Part shown: positions 35,672 to 43,709 of the stretch, piece after piece
Layout: every line of letters starts with the position of its first letter
Position numbering within the stretch: position 1 is the stretch's first letter
Assembly: GCF_913055165.1 (NCBI RefSeq)
Contig: NZ_CAJXJS010000001.1
Location: 124,001-188,000 of the forward strand
Direction: 5' to 3'
From: an uncultured Devosia sp.
GTDB lineage: Bacteria > Pseudomonadota > Alphaproteobacteria > Rhizobiales > Devosiaceae
Length of the DNA stretch: 64,000 nucleotides
Notes under the pieces: generated by a model
The model's database searches: none
What the model saw: the letters and a program-made list of their open reading frames with translations, nothing else
What the model was told of the DNA's origin: nothing
Translations under genes and position numbers: made by a program

Positions 35672-36861
35672 CCATCGCCCCCCAGCACCGCATCTACGCC
35701 TGCTTTTTCTTCTTCGCCGTCGCCACCGGCGCGCTGATGTCCCGCCTGCCCGAGCTGCAGACCCATCTCGGCGTCAGCGAGGGCCAGTTGGGCCTGACCA
35801 TGATCGGCATGGCCATCGGCTCGTTGATCTCCCTGACGGCCGGCGCCCCGCTTGTAGAAAAGCTGGGTTTCCGTACCACCGCGTTTTTCACCACGCTGGG
35901 CCCGGCCATTCTGTTTGCCATCATCCCCTGGTTGCCTACCGCGCCGGCGGTTTTTGTGGTTCTGCTCGTGGTCGGCTTGCTGGCCGGTGCGCTCGAGATC
36001 AATCTCAATGTGGAAATCGACCGGCTCGAGACGTTGACCGGCAAGCGCTACATGAACCGCGCACATGGCTTCTGGAGTGTCGGCTTCTTCTTCACCGCCC
36101 TGTTCGGCGCCGTGATCCGCCAGTCGGGCCTGTCGGCGGGGCTGCACCTTGCGCTCGTCGCAACCATTATCGTGTTGATCGGCGGTTATCTGATCTATGG
36201 TGCCACCAATGCGCCCAGGACCGCCCGCAGCCAGACCGAGGCGGCCGGACATCGGTTTGCCTTTCCCAATCTGGGCCTGCTGCCGCTCTGCCTGATCGGC
36301 TTTGCCGCTTTTCTGGTGGAAGGGGCCGGCATCGACTGGTCGGCCATCTATATGCGCGATGTCTTTGCCGTCGAACCCATTGTCGGGGGCATGAGCCTGA
36401 CCCTGTTCGCCTTCTTCATGGCCCTGCTGCGATTGACCGCCGATCCATTTGTAGCCCTGTTCGGGCCGCGCAATGTCGCCATGATCATGCTCGGCTCCGC
36501 CAGCCTCGGTGCCCTGCTGGTCGGCATCGCGCCGGGGCCTGAGCTGGCACTGGCCGGTTTCGCGCTGATGGGCGCGGGTTGCTCGGCTGTCTATCCATTG
36601 GCCGTCTCGGCCGCGGCGCAGCGCACGGACCGGCCGGCTGCCGTCAATGTCGCGGCCATCGGCCAGGTCAGCGTCGTAGTGTTTTTCCTGGCGCCGCCCC
36701 TGCTTGGCTTCGTGGCCGAGCTGATCAATATCCGCGCCTCTTATCTGGTCTGCCTGCCCTTGTTGCTGGCCGGGCTTTGGGCCTCCAGCTTTGCGCTGGG
36801 CTCCAAAAAGGTGGAAACTCCCCTGGGCATGCCGCCCGAACCGCTCGGACCCAATGGCTGA
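35668..36861 (+). CDS. MFS transporter, second of three paralogues
   Basis: 397 residues, about 12 helices, with MSRLPELQTHLGVSEGQLGL and GAGIDWSAIYMRDVF, which mark it as a close paralogue of the preceding protein. The GTG at 35668 is chosen because the earlier frame is inside the preceding gene. Its end overlaps the mmcB start by eight bases. Confidence 0.88.
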   Translation: MTIAPQHRIYACFFFFAVATGALMSRLPELQTHLGVSEGQLGLTMIGMAIGSLISLTAGAPLVEKLGFRTTAFFTTLGPAILFAIIPWLPTAPAVFVVLLVVGLLAGALEINLNVEIDRLETLTGKRYMNRAHGFWSVGFFFTALFGAVIRQSGLSAGLHLALVATIIVLIGGYLIYGATNAPRTARSQTEAAGHRFAFPNLGLLPLCLIGFAAFLVEGAGIDWSAIYMRDVFAVEPIVGGMSLTLFAFFMALLRLTADPFVALFGPRNVAMIMLGSASLGALLVGIAPGPELALAGFALMGAGCSAVYPLAVSAAAQRTDRPAAVNVAAIGQVSVVVFFLAPPLLGFVAELINIRASYLVCLPLLLAGLWASSFALGSKKVETPLGMPPEPLGPNG

Positions 36862-37318
36862 TCTGCCACCAATCGTTGACCTGCGCCAATCGGCCACCGC
36901 GCTGCGCGTCCAGCGCGGGGTCATGCGCATGCTGCGCGAGCGGCACGACATGGCCTGTTATGCCGAAGTGCCGTTGGCCAATGGCCGCCGCGCCGATGTG
37001 CTGGCCGTCGGGCCCAAGGGAGAGATCTGGATCATCGAGATCAAGTCGAGCCTTATCGACTTCCAGGTCGATCGCAAATGGCCTGAATATCGCGAATTTT
37101 CCGACCGCTTCTTTTTCGCCAAGCCGCCCGAGCTGGACGGCGAGATATTTCCTCAAACGGAAGGGCTGATCGTCGCCGATGGCCATGATGGCGCGATCCT
37201 GCGCGACAGTCCCGACACCCCGCTTGCTCCCGCCCGCCGCAAGGCGCTCATGCTCAAACTCGCCCGCATGGGAGCCGACCGCATTCACGCCCTGATGGAC
37301 CCCGGGCCAATCGCCTGA
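36854..37318 (+). CDS. mmcB: MmcB-family DNA repair protein
   Basis: 154 residues: LRVQRGVMRMLRERHDMACY, then EVPLANGRRADVLAVGPKG and WIIEIKSSLIDFQVDRKWPE, a PD-(D/E)xK nuclease-like core (Asp in RADV, EIK). Caulobacter MmcB belongs to the SOS/mitomycin response and is found widely in alphaproteobacteria. It starts inside the MFS gene end and a third MFS gene follows, so it appears to have been caught in the transporter operon, or transporter genes have spread around it. Confidence 0.85.
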   Translation: MADLPPIVDLRQSATALRVQRGVMRMLRERHDMACYAEVPLANGRRADVLAVGPKGEIWIIEIKSSLIDFQVDRKWPEYREFSDRFFFAKPPELDGEIFPQTEGLIVADGHDGAILRDSPDTPLAPARRKALMLKLARMGADRIHALMDPGPIA

Positions 37319-37356
37319 GCCTTCCCTTCAGAGCAATTCCAAAGTATTGACGCATA

Positions 37357-38490
37357 ATGCTTTTCACCCATTGGCGCATTGTCGCGCTGTTTTTCACCCA
37401 TGCCCTGGCCGCCGGCGCCATTCACACCCGCATTCCGGACCTGCAGGAGCTGATCGGGCTCACCGAAGGCCAGCTTGGCCTGGTGCTGATCGGCCAGCCG
37501 CTGGGTGCGCTTTCGATGTTTCTGTTTTCCAGCGTCATCGTCGAGCGCTTCGGGCCGCGCCGCATGATCCTCTGGCTGCTGCCAAGCGTGGTCATCACCG
37601 CCGCCTTGGCCACGGTACTGCTCAACCCGATTGCCCTGTTCGTGCTGCTCGCGCTCAACGGCGTCGGCTTTTCGCTCACCAATATCGCCATGAATGTCGA
37701 GGCCGATCGGGTCGAGGCGGCCACCTCGGCCCGGGTGATGAATACCTGTCATGGCGCCTGGAGCGTCGGCTTCCTGCTCACCTCCCTGCTTGGCGCCGCG
37801 CTGCGCGGCCTGCATGTCACGCCGGCCCTTCATCTCTGGGCGCTGGTGCCGCTGCTGATCGGGTTGATCTGGTTCGTCGTTCTGCCCATGCCCGACATGC
37901 CGCCCCGTCCTCACGCCGGCGGCGCGGTGAAAAAGCTGGCCTGGCCAAGCTGGGCCACCATGGGGCTGGTGGCCTTCGGTCTGGGTGCGGGGCTGACCGA
38001 AGGAGCCTCGCGCGCCTGGTCAATCATCTATCTGCGCGACAGTTTCAATGTCGCCCCCTTTGTGCAGTCATTGGCCCTTCCCGCCCTGCTCTTTGCCATG
38101 GCAGGCGGGCGCCTGGTCGCCGATCGCGTCATTGATCGATTCGGCCCGGTGCGGGTGGCGCGCAGTCTGTCCGCCCTGGCCGTGCTGGGCATGCTGGCCA
38201 TTGTCCTGGCCCCCAATGCCTATGCGGCACTGGCCGGCTTCCTGGCCGTGGGCATCGGCATCTGCGTGCTCTTTCCGCTCACACTGTCCGCGGCCGCGCG
38301 GCTGGGGGATCGTCCGGCCAGTCAGAACGTGGCGGCAACCACATTGATCTTCCAGCTCGTCAATCTGGGCGCCCCGGTCCTGATCGGCAGCGTGGCCGAA
38401 GGCTTCGGCGTGCGCATGGCCTTTGCCATGCTCATCCCCCTGCTCGTGCTGACCTTTGCCATGGCCGGGCGGCTACGCCCTAAAGATTGA
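37357..38490 (+). CDS. MFS transporter, third of three paralogues
   Basis: 377 residues, about 12 helices. It has IHTRIPDLQELIGLTEGQLG and MNVEADRVEAATSARVMNTC, matching the same regions of the two upstream transporters but more divergent (GLTEGASRAWSIIYLRDSF in place of GAGIDWSAIYMR). It shares its last 11 bases with the end of truB on the other strand. Confidence 0.88.
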   Translation: MLFTHWRIVALFFTHALAAGAIHTRIPDLQELIGLTEGQLGLVLIGQPLGALSMFLFSSVIVERFGPRRMILWLLPSVVITAALATVLLNPIALFVLLALNGVGFSLTNIAMNVEADRVEAATSARVMNTCHGAWSVGFLLTSLLGAALRGLHVTPALHLWALVPLLIGLIWFVVLPMPDMPPRPHAGGAVKKLAWPSWATMGLVAFGLGAGLTEGASRAWSIIYLRDSFNVAPFVQSLALPALLFAMAGGRLVADRVIDRFGPVRVARSLSALAVLGMLAIVLAPNAYAALAGFLAVGIGICVLFPLTLSAAARLGDRPASQNVAATTLIFQLVNLGAPVLIGSVAEGFGVRMAFAMLIPLLVLTFAMAGRLRPKD

Positions 38491-39388
38491 ACACCCGGCC
38501 GGGCTTGAACTGGCCGAATTCCACATGGCCGGTGGCCAGCACCTTGCCCTTGAAGCTCACCCAGCACTCGTCCATCGACACCGGGGCATTGGCCCCGGTC
38601 AACAGCACCGGATTGCCGTGCCCCACCGCCTTGGCCTGGCCGGCATCAAGCCGGATTTCCGCGATATCCTCAAGGCCGGCCGAAACCGGCAGCAGCAGGC
38701 CATCGCGCGCCGCCCCGGCTTCGGCGGCCTCGAGTTCTTCAATGCTCACCGCGTCCTCATCGGTGAACGGACCGACCGCGGCGCGGTGCAGCTTGGTCAC
38801 ATGCCCCACCGTGCCCAGCGCCTCGGCAATATCGCGCGCCAGCGCCCGCACATAGGTACCCTTGCCACAGGTCACCTCCAGCACGGTTTCCTCGGGCCCA
38901 TGCGAAACCAGTTCGATCGCGTCGATATCGATCGGCCGTTCGGCCAGTTCCACTTTTTCGCCGGCCCGGGCCAGATCATAGGCACGCTCGCCATCCACCT
39001 TGATCGCCGAAAAGGCCGGCGGCCGCTGCAGAATAGTGCCAATAAAGCGCGGCAGCACCGCCTCGAGCGCCCCCTGTTCGGGTCGCACATCGGAGGTGGC
39101 GATCACCTCGCCCTCGGTATCGTCAGTGCTGGTGGCTTTGCCCCAGCCGATGGTAAAGCGATAGATCTTGATCCCGTCCTGCACCTGCGGCACCGCCTTG
39201 GTGGCCTCGCCCAGGGCGATGGGCAAGATGCCGGTGGCCAGCGGGTCGAGCGTGCCGGCATGGCCCGCCTTGGCGGCGTTCAGCAGCCAGCGCACCTTGC
39301 CCACCGCCTGGGTGGAGGTGAAGTCATATGGCTTGTTGAGCACGACCCATCCGGAGATGGCGCGCTTCTTGGACTTTGGCTGGTTCAA
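38480..39388 (-). CDS. truB: tRNA pseudouridine-55 synthase
   Basis: 302 residues. Isomerises U55 in the T-loop of tRNAs. Catalytic Asp48 in GHAGTLDPLATG, with GWVVLNKPYDFTSTQ at the N-terminus and KTYVRALARDIAEAL-like GKGTYVRALARDIAEAL further on. A PUA-like C-terminus follows. It is directly downstream of rbfA. The usual rpsO downstream is absent; instead it converges on an MFS gene. Confidence 0.96.
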   Translation of the reverse strand: MNQPKSKKRAISGWVVLNKPYDFTSTQAVGKVRWLLNAAKAGHAGTLDPLATGILPIALGEATKAVPQVQDGIKIYRFTIGWGKATSTDDTEGEVIATSDVRPEQGALEAVLPRFIGTILQRPPAFSAIKVDGERAYDLARAGEKVELAERPIDIDAIELVSHGPEETVLEVTCGKGTYVRALARDIAEALGTVGHVTKLHRAAVGPFTDEDAVSIEELEAAEAGAARDGLLLPVSAGLEDIAEIRLDAGQAKAVGHGNPVLLTGANAPVSMDECWVSFKGKVLATGHVEFGQFKPGRVFNL

Positions 39389-39390
39389 AC

Positions 39391-39810
39391 TCAGTCTTCT
39401 TGGCTGTCGTCGCTATCGTCGTCGAGGTCGCGCTTGACCCGGTCCGAGCGCAGCAGCGCATCGATCCGGCCGGCTTCCTCGAAGGTATCGTCCACGAAGA
39501 AACGGATTTCCGGGGCATATTTGAGGTCGATCTGCGGCGCCACCCGGCCACGGATGAACTTGCGGTGCCGGTTGAGCGCCGCCACGATCTCCTCGGCATG
39601 CGTGCCGCCCAGCGGCATCACATAGGCATTGGCGATCTTGAGGTCCGGCGTCATGCGCACCTCGGGCACGGTCACGACCGCGCCGGCAAGGGCCTCGTCC
39701 TCGATGTCACCCCGGGCAAACAGCCCGGCCAGGGCATGGCGCACCAGTTCCCCGACGCGCAGCATGCGCTGGCTCGGGCCAGCGGGTTTGTGGTCTTTTT
39801 TCATGGGCAA
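39391..39810 (-). CDS. rbfA: 30S ribosome-binding factor A
   Basis: 139 residues, a KH-type cytoplasmic factor in late 30S maturation and cold adaptation. Recognisable by [40 protein letters not shown] and [21 protein letters not shown]. Two bases before the truB start. infB, the usual upstream neighbour, is not here; a secreted protein gene precedes it. Confidence 0.95.
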   Translation of the reverse strand: MPMKKDHKPAGPSQRMLRVGELVRHALAGLFARGDIEDEALAGAVVTVPEVRMTPDLKIANAYVMPLGGTHAEEIVAALNRHRKFIRGRVAPQIDLKYAPEIRFFVDDTFEEAGRIDALLRSDRVKRDLDDDSDDSQED

Positions 39811-39837
39811 GCGGCTTAGGCTCTCACAGGGGCGCCG

Positions 39838-40497
39838 TCAATCCAGAAGCGTCAGCGAGACCTCGGACTTAAACTGGGCCATGCGCGCTTCCACCGTCTC
39901 GGCGGGCACCGGCCAGCTTGACGGCGTACTGGCGTCGAACGCCTCGCCCCGCCATTCCTGGAACACCAGGCCGAGCCCGGCCTCGGACCTGTAAAACCCC
40001 ATCACCATCACTTCGCCCTGTCCGGCAAAATCGGTAAAGGCGTCGAGATAGGCACCGCACACATAGCCCAGCGGCGGCAGCGCATCCTCCGCATCGGGCT
40101 CGAGCTGGAACAGCGCCACCGTGTCCGGATCGCAGGATTGGGCATAAACGTTGACCACCCGCGACCGGAACTCGGCCAGGTCCATGTCGGTCTCAGTGCT
40201 GATGCGGGCGCCATAAAGGCTGGACCAGAAGGCCTCGCCCTCGCCGCGCTTGTAGATCGTGAGCTGCGCCTGTCCGCCATCTTCGAAAAACCGGGTCGAA
40301 ACCCGCTCGGAAATGGCCGCCAGATCAGCGTCCGACCCCACCCAGTCCGGCGGCGGCAGGGTCAGGCGCTGCCCCAGCACATCGAGCACCAGGCGTCCCT
40401 CGTCCTGCGTGAAGGGCAGCGCACTCTGCGCCAGCACCGGGGCAGGAAGCATCATCAGGCCAGCCGCCAGAATTGCCGCTTTATTCGTCCAAGGCAC
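39838..40497 (-). CDS. secreted protein of unknown function
   Basis: 219 residues. A signal peptide to about residue 24 (MLPAPVLAQ) precedes an acidic mature protein with two cysteines (AQSCDPD, GYVCGAY) that could form a disulfide. No family recognised. It is upstream of rbfA on the same strand with a 27-base gap and so may share its transcript. Confidence 0.7.
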   Translation of the reverse strand: MPWTNKAAILAAGLMMLPAPVLAQSALPFTQDEGRLVLDVLGQRLTLPPPDWVGSDADLAAISERVSTRFFEDGGQAQLTIYKRGEGEAFWSSLYGARISTETDMDLAEFRSRVVNVYAQSCDPDTVALFQLEPDAEDALPPLGYVCGAYLDAFTDFAGQGEVMVMGFYRSEAGLGLVFQEWRGEAFDASTPSSWPVPAETVEARMAQFKSEVSLTLLD

Positions 40498-40648
40498 GGG
40501 CCACTCCTGACACCCGGAAAAACGCTCGTCGCCCGGACGCGCCCCACGCCCCCGACAATGTGACGATTAGGGGGCAGGGCGCCGCCACGCAAGCGCGCGA
40601 CAGGATCGCGGCCCAGTTGGTCGGCCGATTGGGGAAATGCTGCAACAC

Positions 40649-41668
40649 TTAAGCGCGCGCGGCGCGGGGCAGGGGGCCGTCGGGCAGCAGCCGGTGCGGT
40701 GGCTGGTGCCCGTCCATGAAGGTGCGGATATTGACGATCACCGCTTCCCCCATCTCCACCCGCGCTTCCAGCGTGGCCGACGCCATATGGGCGGTCAGCA
40801 CCACCCGGTTCGTCTCGGCCAGCGCCAAGAGGCGCGGATTGATGCCGGGGCGGTTCTCGAACACATCGAGCGCCGCGCCAGCCAGGTGCCCGCTTTCCAG
40901 CCGCTCGATCAGAGCGGTCTCGTCAAGCAGTTCGGGGCGGCTGACATTGATCAGATAAGCGCCCGGCCTCATCCGGTCGAGCCGCGCAGCAGACAGGATA
41001 TGATGCGTGTCGCGGGTCAGCGGGGTATGCAGCGAAACGATATCCACTTCGGCCAGCATGGCGTCCAGATCGTCCCAATAGCGCGCCTCGAGCGGTTGCT
41101 CGATGGCCGGTGGGCGGCGATTGCGCGAGTAGTAGTGGATATTGAGGCCAAAGGCCCGGGCGCGGCTCGCCACCGCCGTGCCAATCCGGCCCATGCCCAC
41201 AATGCCCAGCGCCTTGCCGCGCAGCCGGTGCCCCAGCATCGAGGTGGGCGACCATCCCGCCCAGGCCCGGTCCCGCAACAGCATCTGCGTGCCCTCCACC
41301 AGCCGGCGCGGCAGCGCCAGCATCAGCGCCGTGGCCATGTCGGCGGTGTCCTCGGTCAACACCGAAGGGGTATTGGTCACGGTCAGCCCGGCCGCCCAGG
41401 CCGCGTCGAGGTCGATATTGTCCACCCCATTGCCGAACTGGGCGATCAGCCGCACGCTGGGCGGCAACCGGCCGATCAGCGCCGCGTCGATATGGTCGGT
41501 AATGGTCGAGACCAGCACATCCTTGCCCGCGAGTCCGGCCAGGATATCGTCCCCGCTCAGGGCCAGATCGGCGTCATTGACATCGGTTTCGAACAGGGTC
41601 GCCATGCGCGCTTCAATGCTCGCGGGCAGCCGTCTGGTCACCAGGATCTTGGGTTTGCTCGATGTCAT
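40649..41668 (-). CDS. D-isomer-specific 2-hydroxyacid dehydrogenase
   Basis: 339 residues, NAD(P)-dependent; probably reduces glyoxylate, hydroxypyruvate or another 2-oxo acid. The Rossmann motif GIVGMGRIGTAVASRARAFG and the triad Arg (INVSRPELLDE), Glu (DVFENRPG) and His (LTAHMASAT) are visible. The usual motif has VNTARG at the Arg position, so the active site context is slightly different. The ATG at 41668 or 41677 could be used. Confidence 0.88.
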   Translation of the reverse strand: MTSSKPKILVTRRLPASIEARMATLFETDVNDADLALSGDDILAGLAGKDVLVSTITDHIDAALIGRLPPSVRLIAQFGNGVDNIDLDAAWAAGLTVTNTPSVLTEDTADMATALMLALPRRLVEGTQMLLRDRAWAGWSPTSMLGHRLRGKALGIVGMGRIGTAVASRARAFGLNIHYYSRNRRPPAIEQPLEARYWDDLDAMLAEVDIVSLHTPLTRDTHHILSAARLDRMRPGAYLINVSRPELLDETALIERLESGHLAGAALDVFENRPGINPRLLALAETNRVVLTAHMASATLEARVEMGEAVIVNIRTFMDGHQPPHRLLPDGPLPRAARA

Positions 41669-41773
41669 GCGCACCAATGAGGGGCCGGTTGGTCACCGGC
41701 GCAAGTGTCGCCTTCAGCGACCATTAAGGATATCGCGCTAGTGATAGGGCAAATCAAACCCGTCTGCAAAGTG

Positions 41774-42328
41774 ATGTTGTTCTTGCCAGCTCTGCCGGCC
41801 CGCCTGCGCACTGTATTCGCCATTCTCGTGGCCCTGTGCGCCGCTGCCATCGCCACGCCTGCCACGCAGGCGCAGGACAATCCCAGCGGCCTGCCGCTGC
41901 CCCGTTTCGTCACGACCCGCTCGCACCCGATCAATGTCCGTGTCGGCCCCGGCACGCGCTATGAAATCGCCTGGAACTACACCGTCTCTGGCGTGCCGGT
42001 GGAGATTATCCAGGAATTTGATACCTGGCGTAAGATCCGCGATGTCGAAGGCGACGAGGGCTGGGTGCATCAGAGCCTGCTGTCCGGCAATCGCGCCGGC
42101 TACGCCACGCCTCTGCTGGCCAATGGCGAGGTGCAGATGCATACCGGCCAATCCGCCGATGCAGCGGTGCGGGCCCGTCTCGCACCCGGCGTCCGGGTTT
42201 CGATCAGCGAATGCGACGGTACCTGGTGCAATGTTTCGGCCGGCCAACCGGGCGAGCGTCAGGCCTATTCGGGCTGGGTGCAGCAGGCCGAGCTCTGGGG
42301 TGTCTATGCCGACGAGACGTTCGACTGA
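41774..42328 (+). CDS. periplasmic SH3-domain protein
   Basis: 184 residues. A signal peptide (LVALCAAAIATPATQAQ) is followed by an SH3-like domain: TRSHPINVRVGPGTRYEIAW, then IIQEFDTWRKIRDVEGDEGWVHQSLLSG, and a second similar unit (MHTGQSADAAVRARLAPGVR, CDGTWCNVS). SH3_3/SH3_4 domains of this kind occur in envelope proteins that bind peptidoglycan. Its last 25 bases overlap the end of the facing FhuF-like gene. Confidence 0.85.
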   Translation: MLFLPALPARLRTVFAILVALCAAAIATPATQAQDNPSGLPLPRFVTTRSHPINVRVGPGTRYEIAWNYTVSGVPVEIIQEFDTWRKIRDVEGDEGWVHQSLLSGNRAGYATPLLANGEVQMHTGQSADAAVRARLAPGVRVSISECDGTWCNVSAGQPGERQAYSGWVQQAELWGVYADETFD

Positions 42329-43131
42329 GCCCGAACCTCAAGCTCAGCCATGATATTGGTACGCTCGCGATTGCGCCGCTCATCATCACTCAGCTTGGGG
42401 CAGGAGGCGCAGTAGCGCTCGGGAAAGGCCAGATAGTCGAGGCAACAGCCCTTGCGCGCCATGATGGCAACCTGCTGCCCATTGGGCAGGTCGAGCGTTT
42501 CCAGCCCGCCCTGTCCCTCCAGCCCCATTGCCGAGAGCCACAGATCGCAATAGCGATACTGCTCTGCCATGCTGATCTCGGGCCGGAAGTGTTTCAGCCG
42601 CACCATCAGCCCCAGCATCCGGTCGGCCAATAGGCGCAGCGCCGGGGTCTGCTTGAGCTTGGTCACCGCATTGATTTCGTCCAGCACGCTATCGCCCATG
42701 GCGCGCAGATCGCGCCCCGCCCTGGCGATCAATTCTTCCGTGCTGCCCTCCATCTGCGGTCCCGGGGCCAGGCGATAGCCATTGACGTCAAGGTTTTGCC
42801 GCGCCTGCGCCAGCGTCGTCACTGCCGGCAGCGCGCCATGCAGATGCACCGCAATGACCGAAAGGTAAGCCGGCTGCCACATCAGATTGGTCCACAGCCG
42901 CACCGCGTGAAACGGTTGCCCGGCTTCCGGATAGCTCACTGCCAGCCGTTCATACAGCTCCTCCAGGAACGCCCTGTTGTCCTGGCCCGGACTGTGCCAC
43001 CCCGGCAAGGGCCCGCCCGGCGCCCCCTTGAGAAAGCCCGTCGCCGACCCCGCCAGGGCGATGAACCGCGTCAACGCAACATCGTCTGCAGTCTGGGCGA
43101 AAAGGTAATTGCGGCTGGTCAAGTGCGGCAT
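42304..43131 (-). CDS. FhuF-like siderophore-iron (ferric) reductase
   Basis: 275 residues. The C-terminus has GCCLDYLAFPERYCASCP, i.e. CC-x10-C-x2-C, the [2Fe-2S] site of FhuF-type ferric-siderophore reductases. The remainder is all-helical and divergent from E. coli FhuF. In the cytoplasm such enzymes release iron from hydroxamate siderophores. No siderophore transporter or synthesis gene lies near it, so its partner must be elsewhere. Confidence 0.72.
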   Translation of the reverse strand: MPHLTSRNYLFAQTADDVALTRFIALAGSATGFLKGAPGGPLPGWHSPGQDNRAFLEELYERLAVSYPEAGQPFHAVRLWTNLMWQPAYLSVIAVHLHGALPAVTTLAQARQNLDVNGYRLAPGPQMEGSTEELIARAGRDLRAMGDSVLDEINAVTKLKQTPALRLLADRMLGLMVRLKHFRPEISMAEQYRYCDLWLSAMGLEGQGGLETLDLPNGQQVAIMARKGCCLDYLAFPERYCASCPKLSDDERRNRERTNIMAELEVRAQSNVSSA

Positions 43132-43280
43132 CCTGAAATCGGTTCTCTCCTAGCCGGTTCATTCGGACAAGGAAAGTCACCTACTCGACCCGCAATTCTA
43201 CCAATACCGCGCTTTACCGCTCCCTGTGGCGGTCCGGTCCATGCTGTCGCCAACCCGCTCATTCGCCTTGGGAGGCATGA

Positions 43281-43709
43281 ATGCGAAGGCCCGGCGCAAG
43301 TCTGCTCAATGATCGGCGCGGCACGGCCGCCATCGAATTTGCCATACTCACGCCCGTGTTCCTGCTGCTGCTCACCGGCATGCTGGCCTATGGCATCTAT
43401 TTCGGCGCCGCCCATTCCGTTCAGCAATTGGCCGCCGATGCAGCGCGCACCGCCATTGCCGGCCTCAACCAGGCCGAGCGCAACAGCCTGGTTGCCACCT
43501 ATCTGGCGCAGAATGCGGGCGATTATCCGCTGCTCAATCCGGCCCGCCTCACCCACACCATCGGCGACAGTCCTGCCGACCCGGCGCAATATGTCGTGCG
43601 CCTGAGCTATGATGCGACCGATCTGCCGATCTGGAATCTCTATCCACCCCTGCCGCTGCCGGGCAAGACCATTGTCCATGGCGCGACCATCCGGCGGGGT
43701 GGCTTGTGA
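43281..43709 (+). CDS. TadE-like pilus assembly protein
   Basis: 142 residues. The N-terminal DRRGTAAIEFAILTPVFLLLLTGMLAYG is the TadE prepilin-like motif with Glu at position +5 after the cleavage-type Gly, followed by a periplasmic pseudopilin body. It starts with ATG after GGGAGGC. It is paired with a TadG-like gene; no tad/cpa secretion genes are near, so the pair is an orphan. Confidence 0.82.
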   Translation: MRRPGASLLNDRRGTAAIEFAILTPVFLLLLTGMLAYGIYFGAAHSVQQLAADAARTAIAGLNQAERNSLVATYLAQNAGDYPLLNPARLTHTIGDSPADPAQYVVRLSYDATDLPIWNLYPPLPLPGKTIVHGATIRRGGL

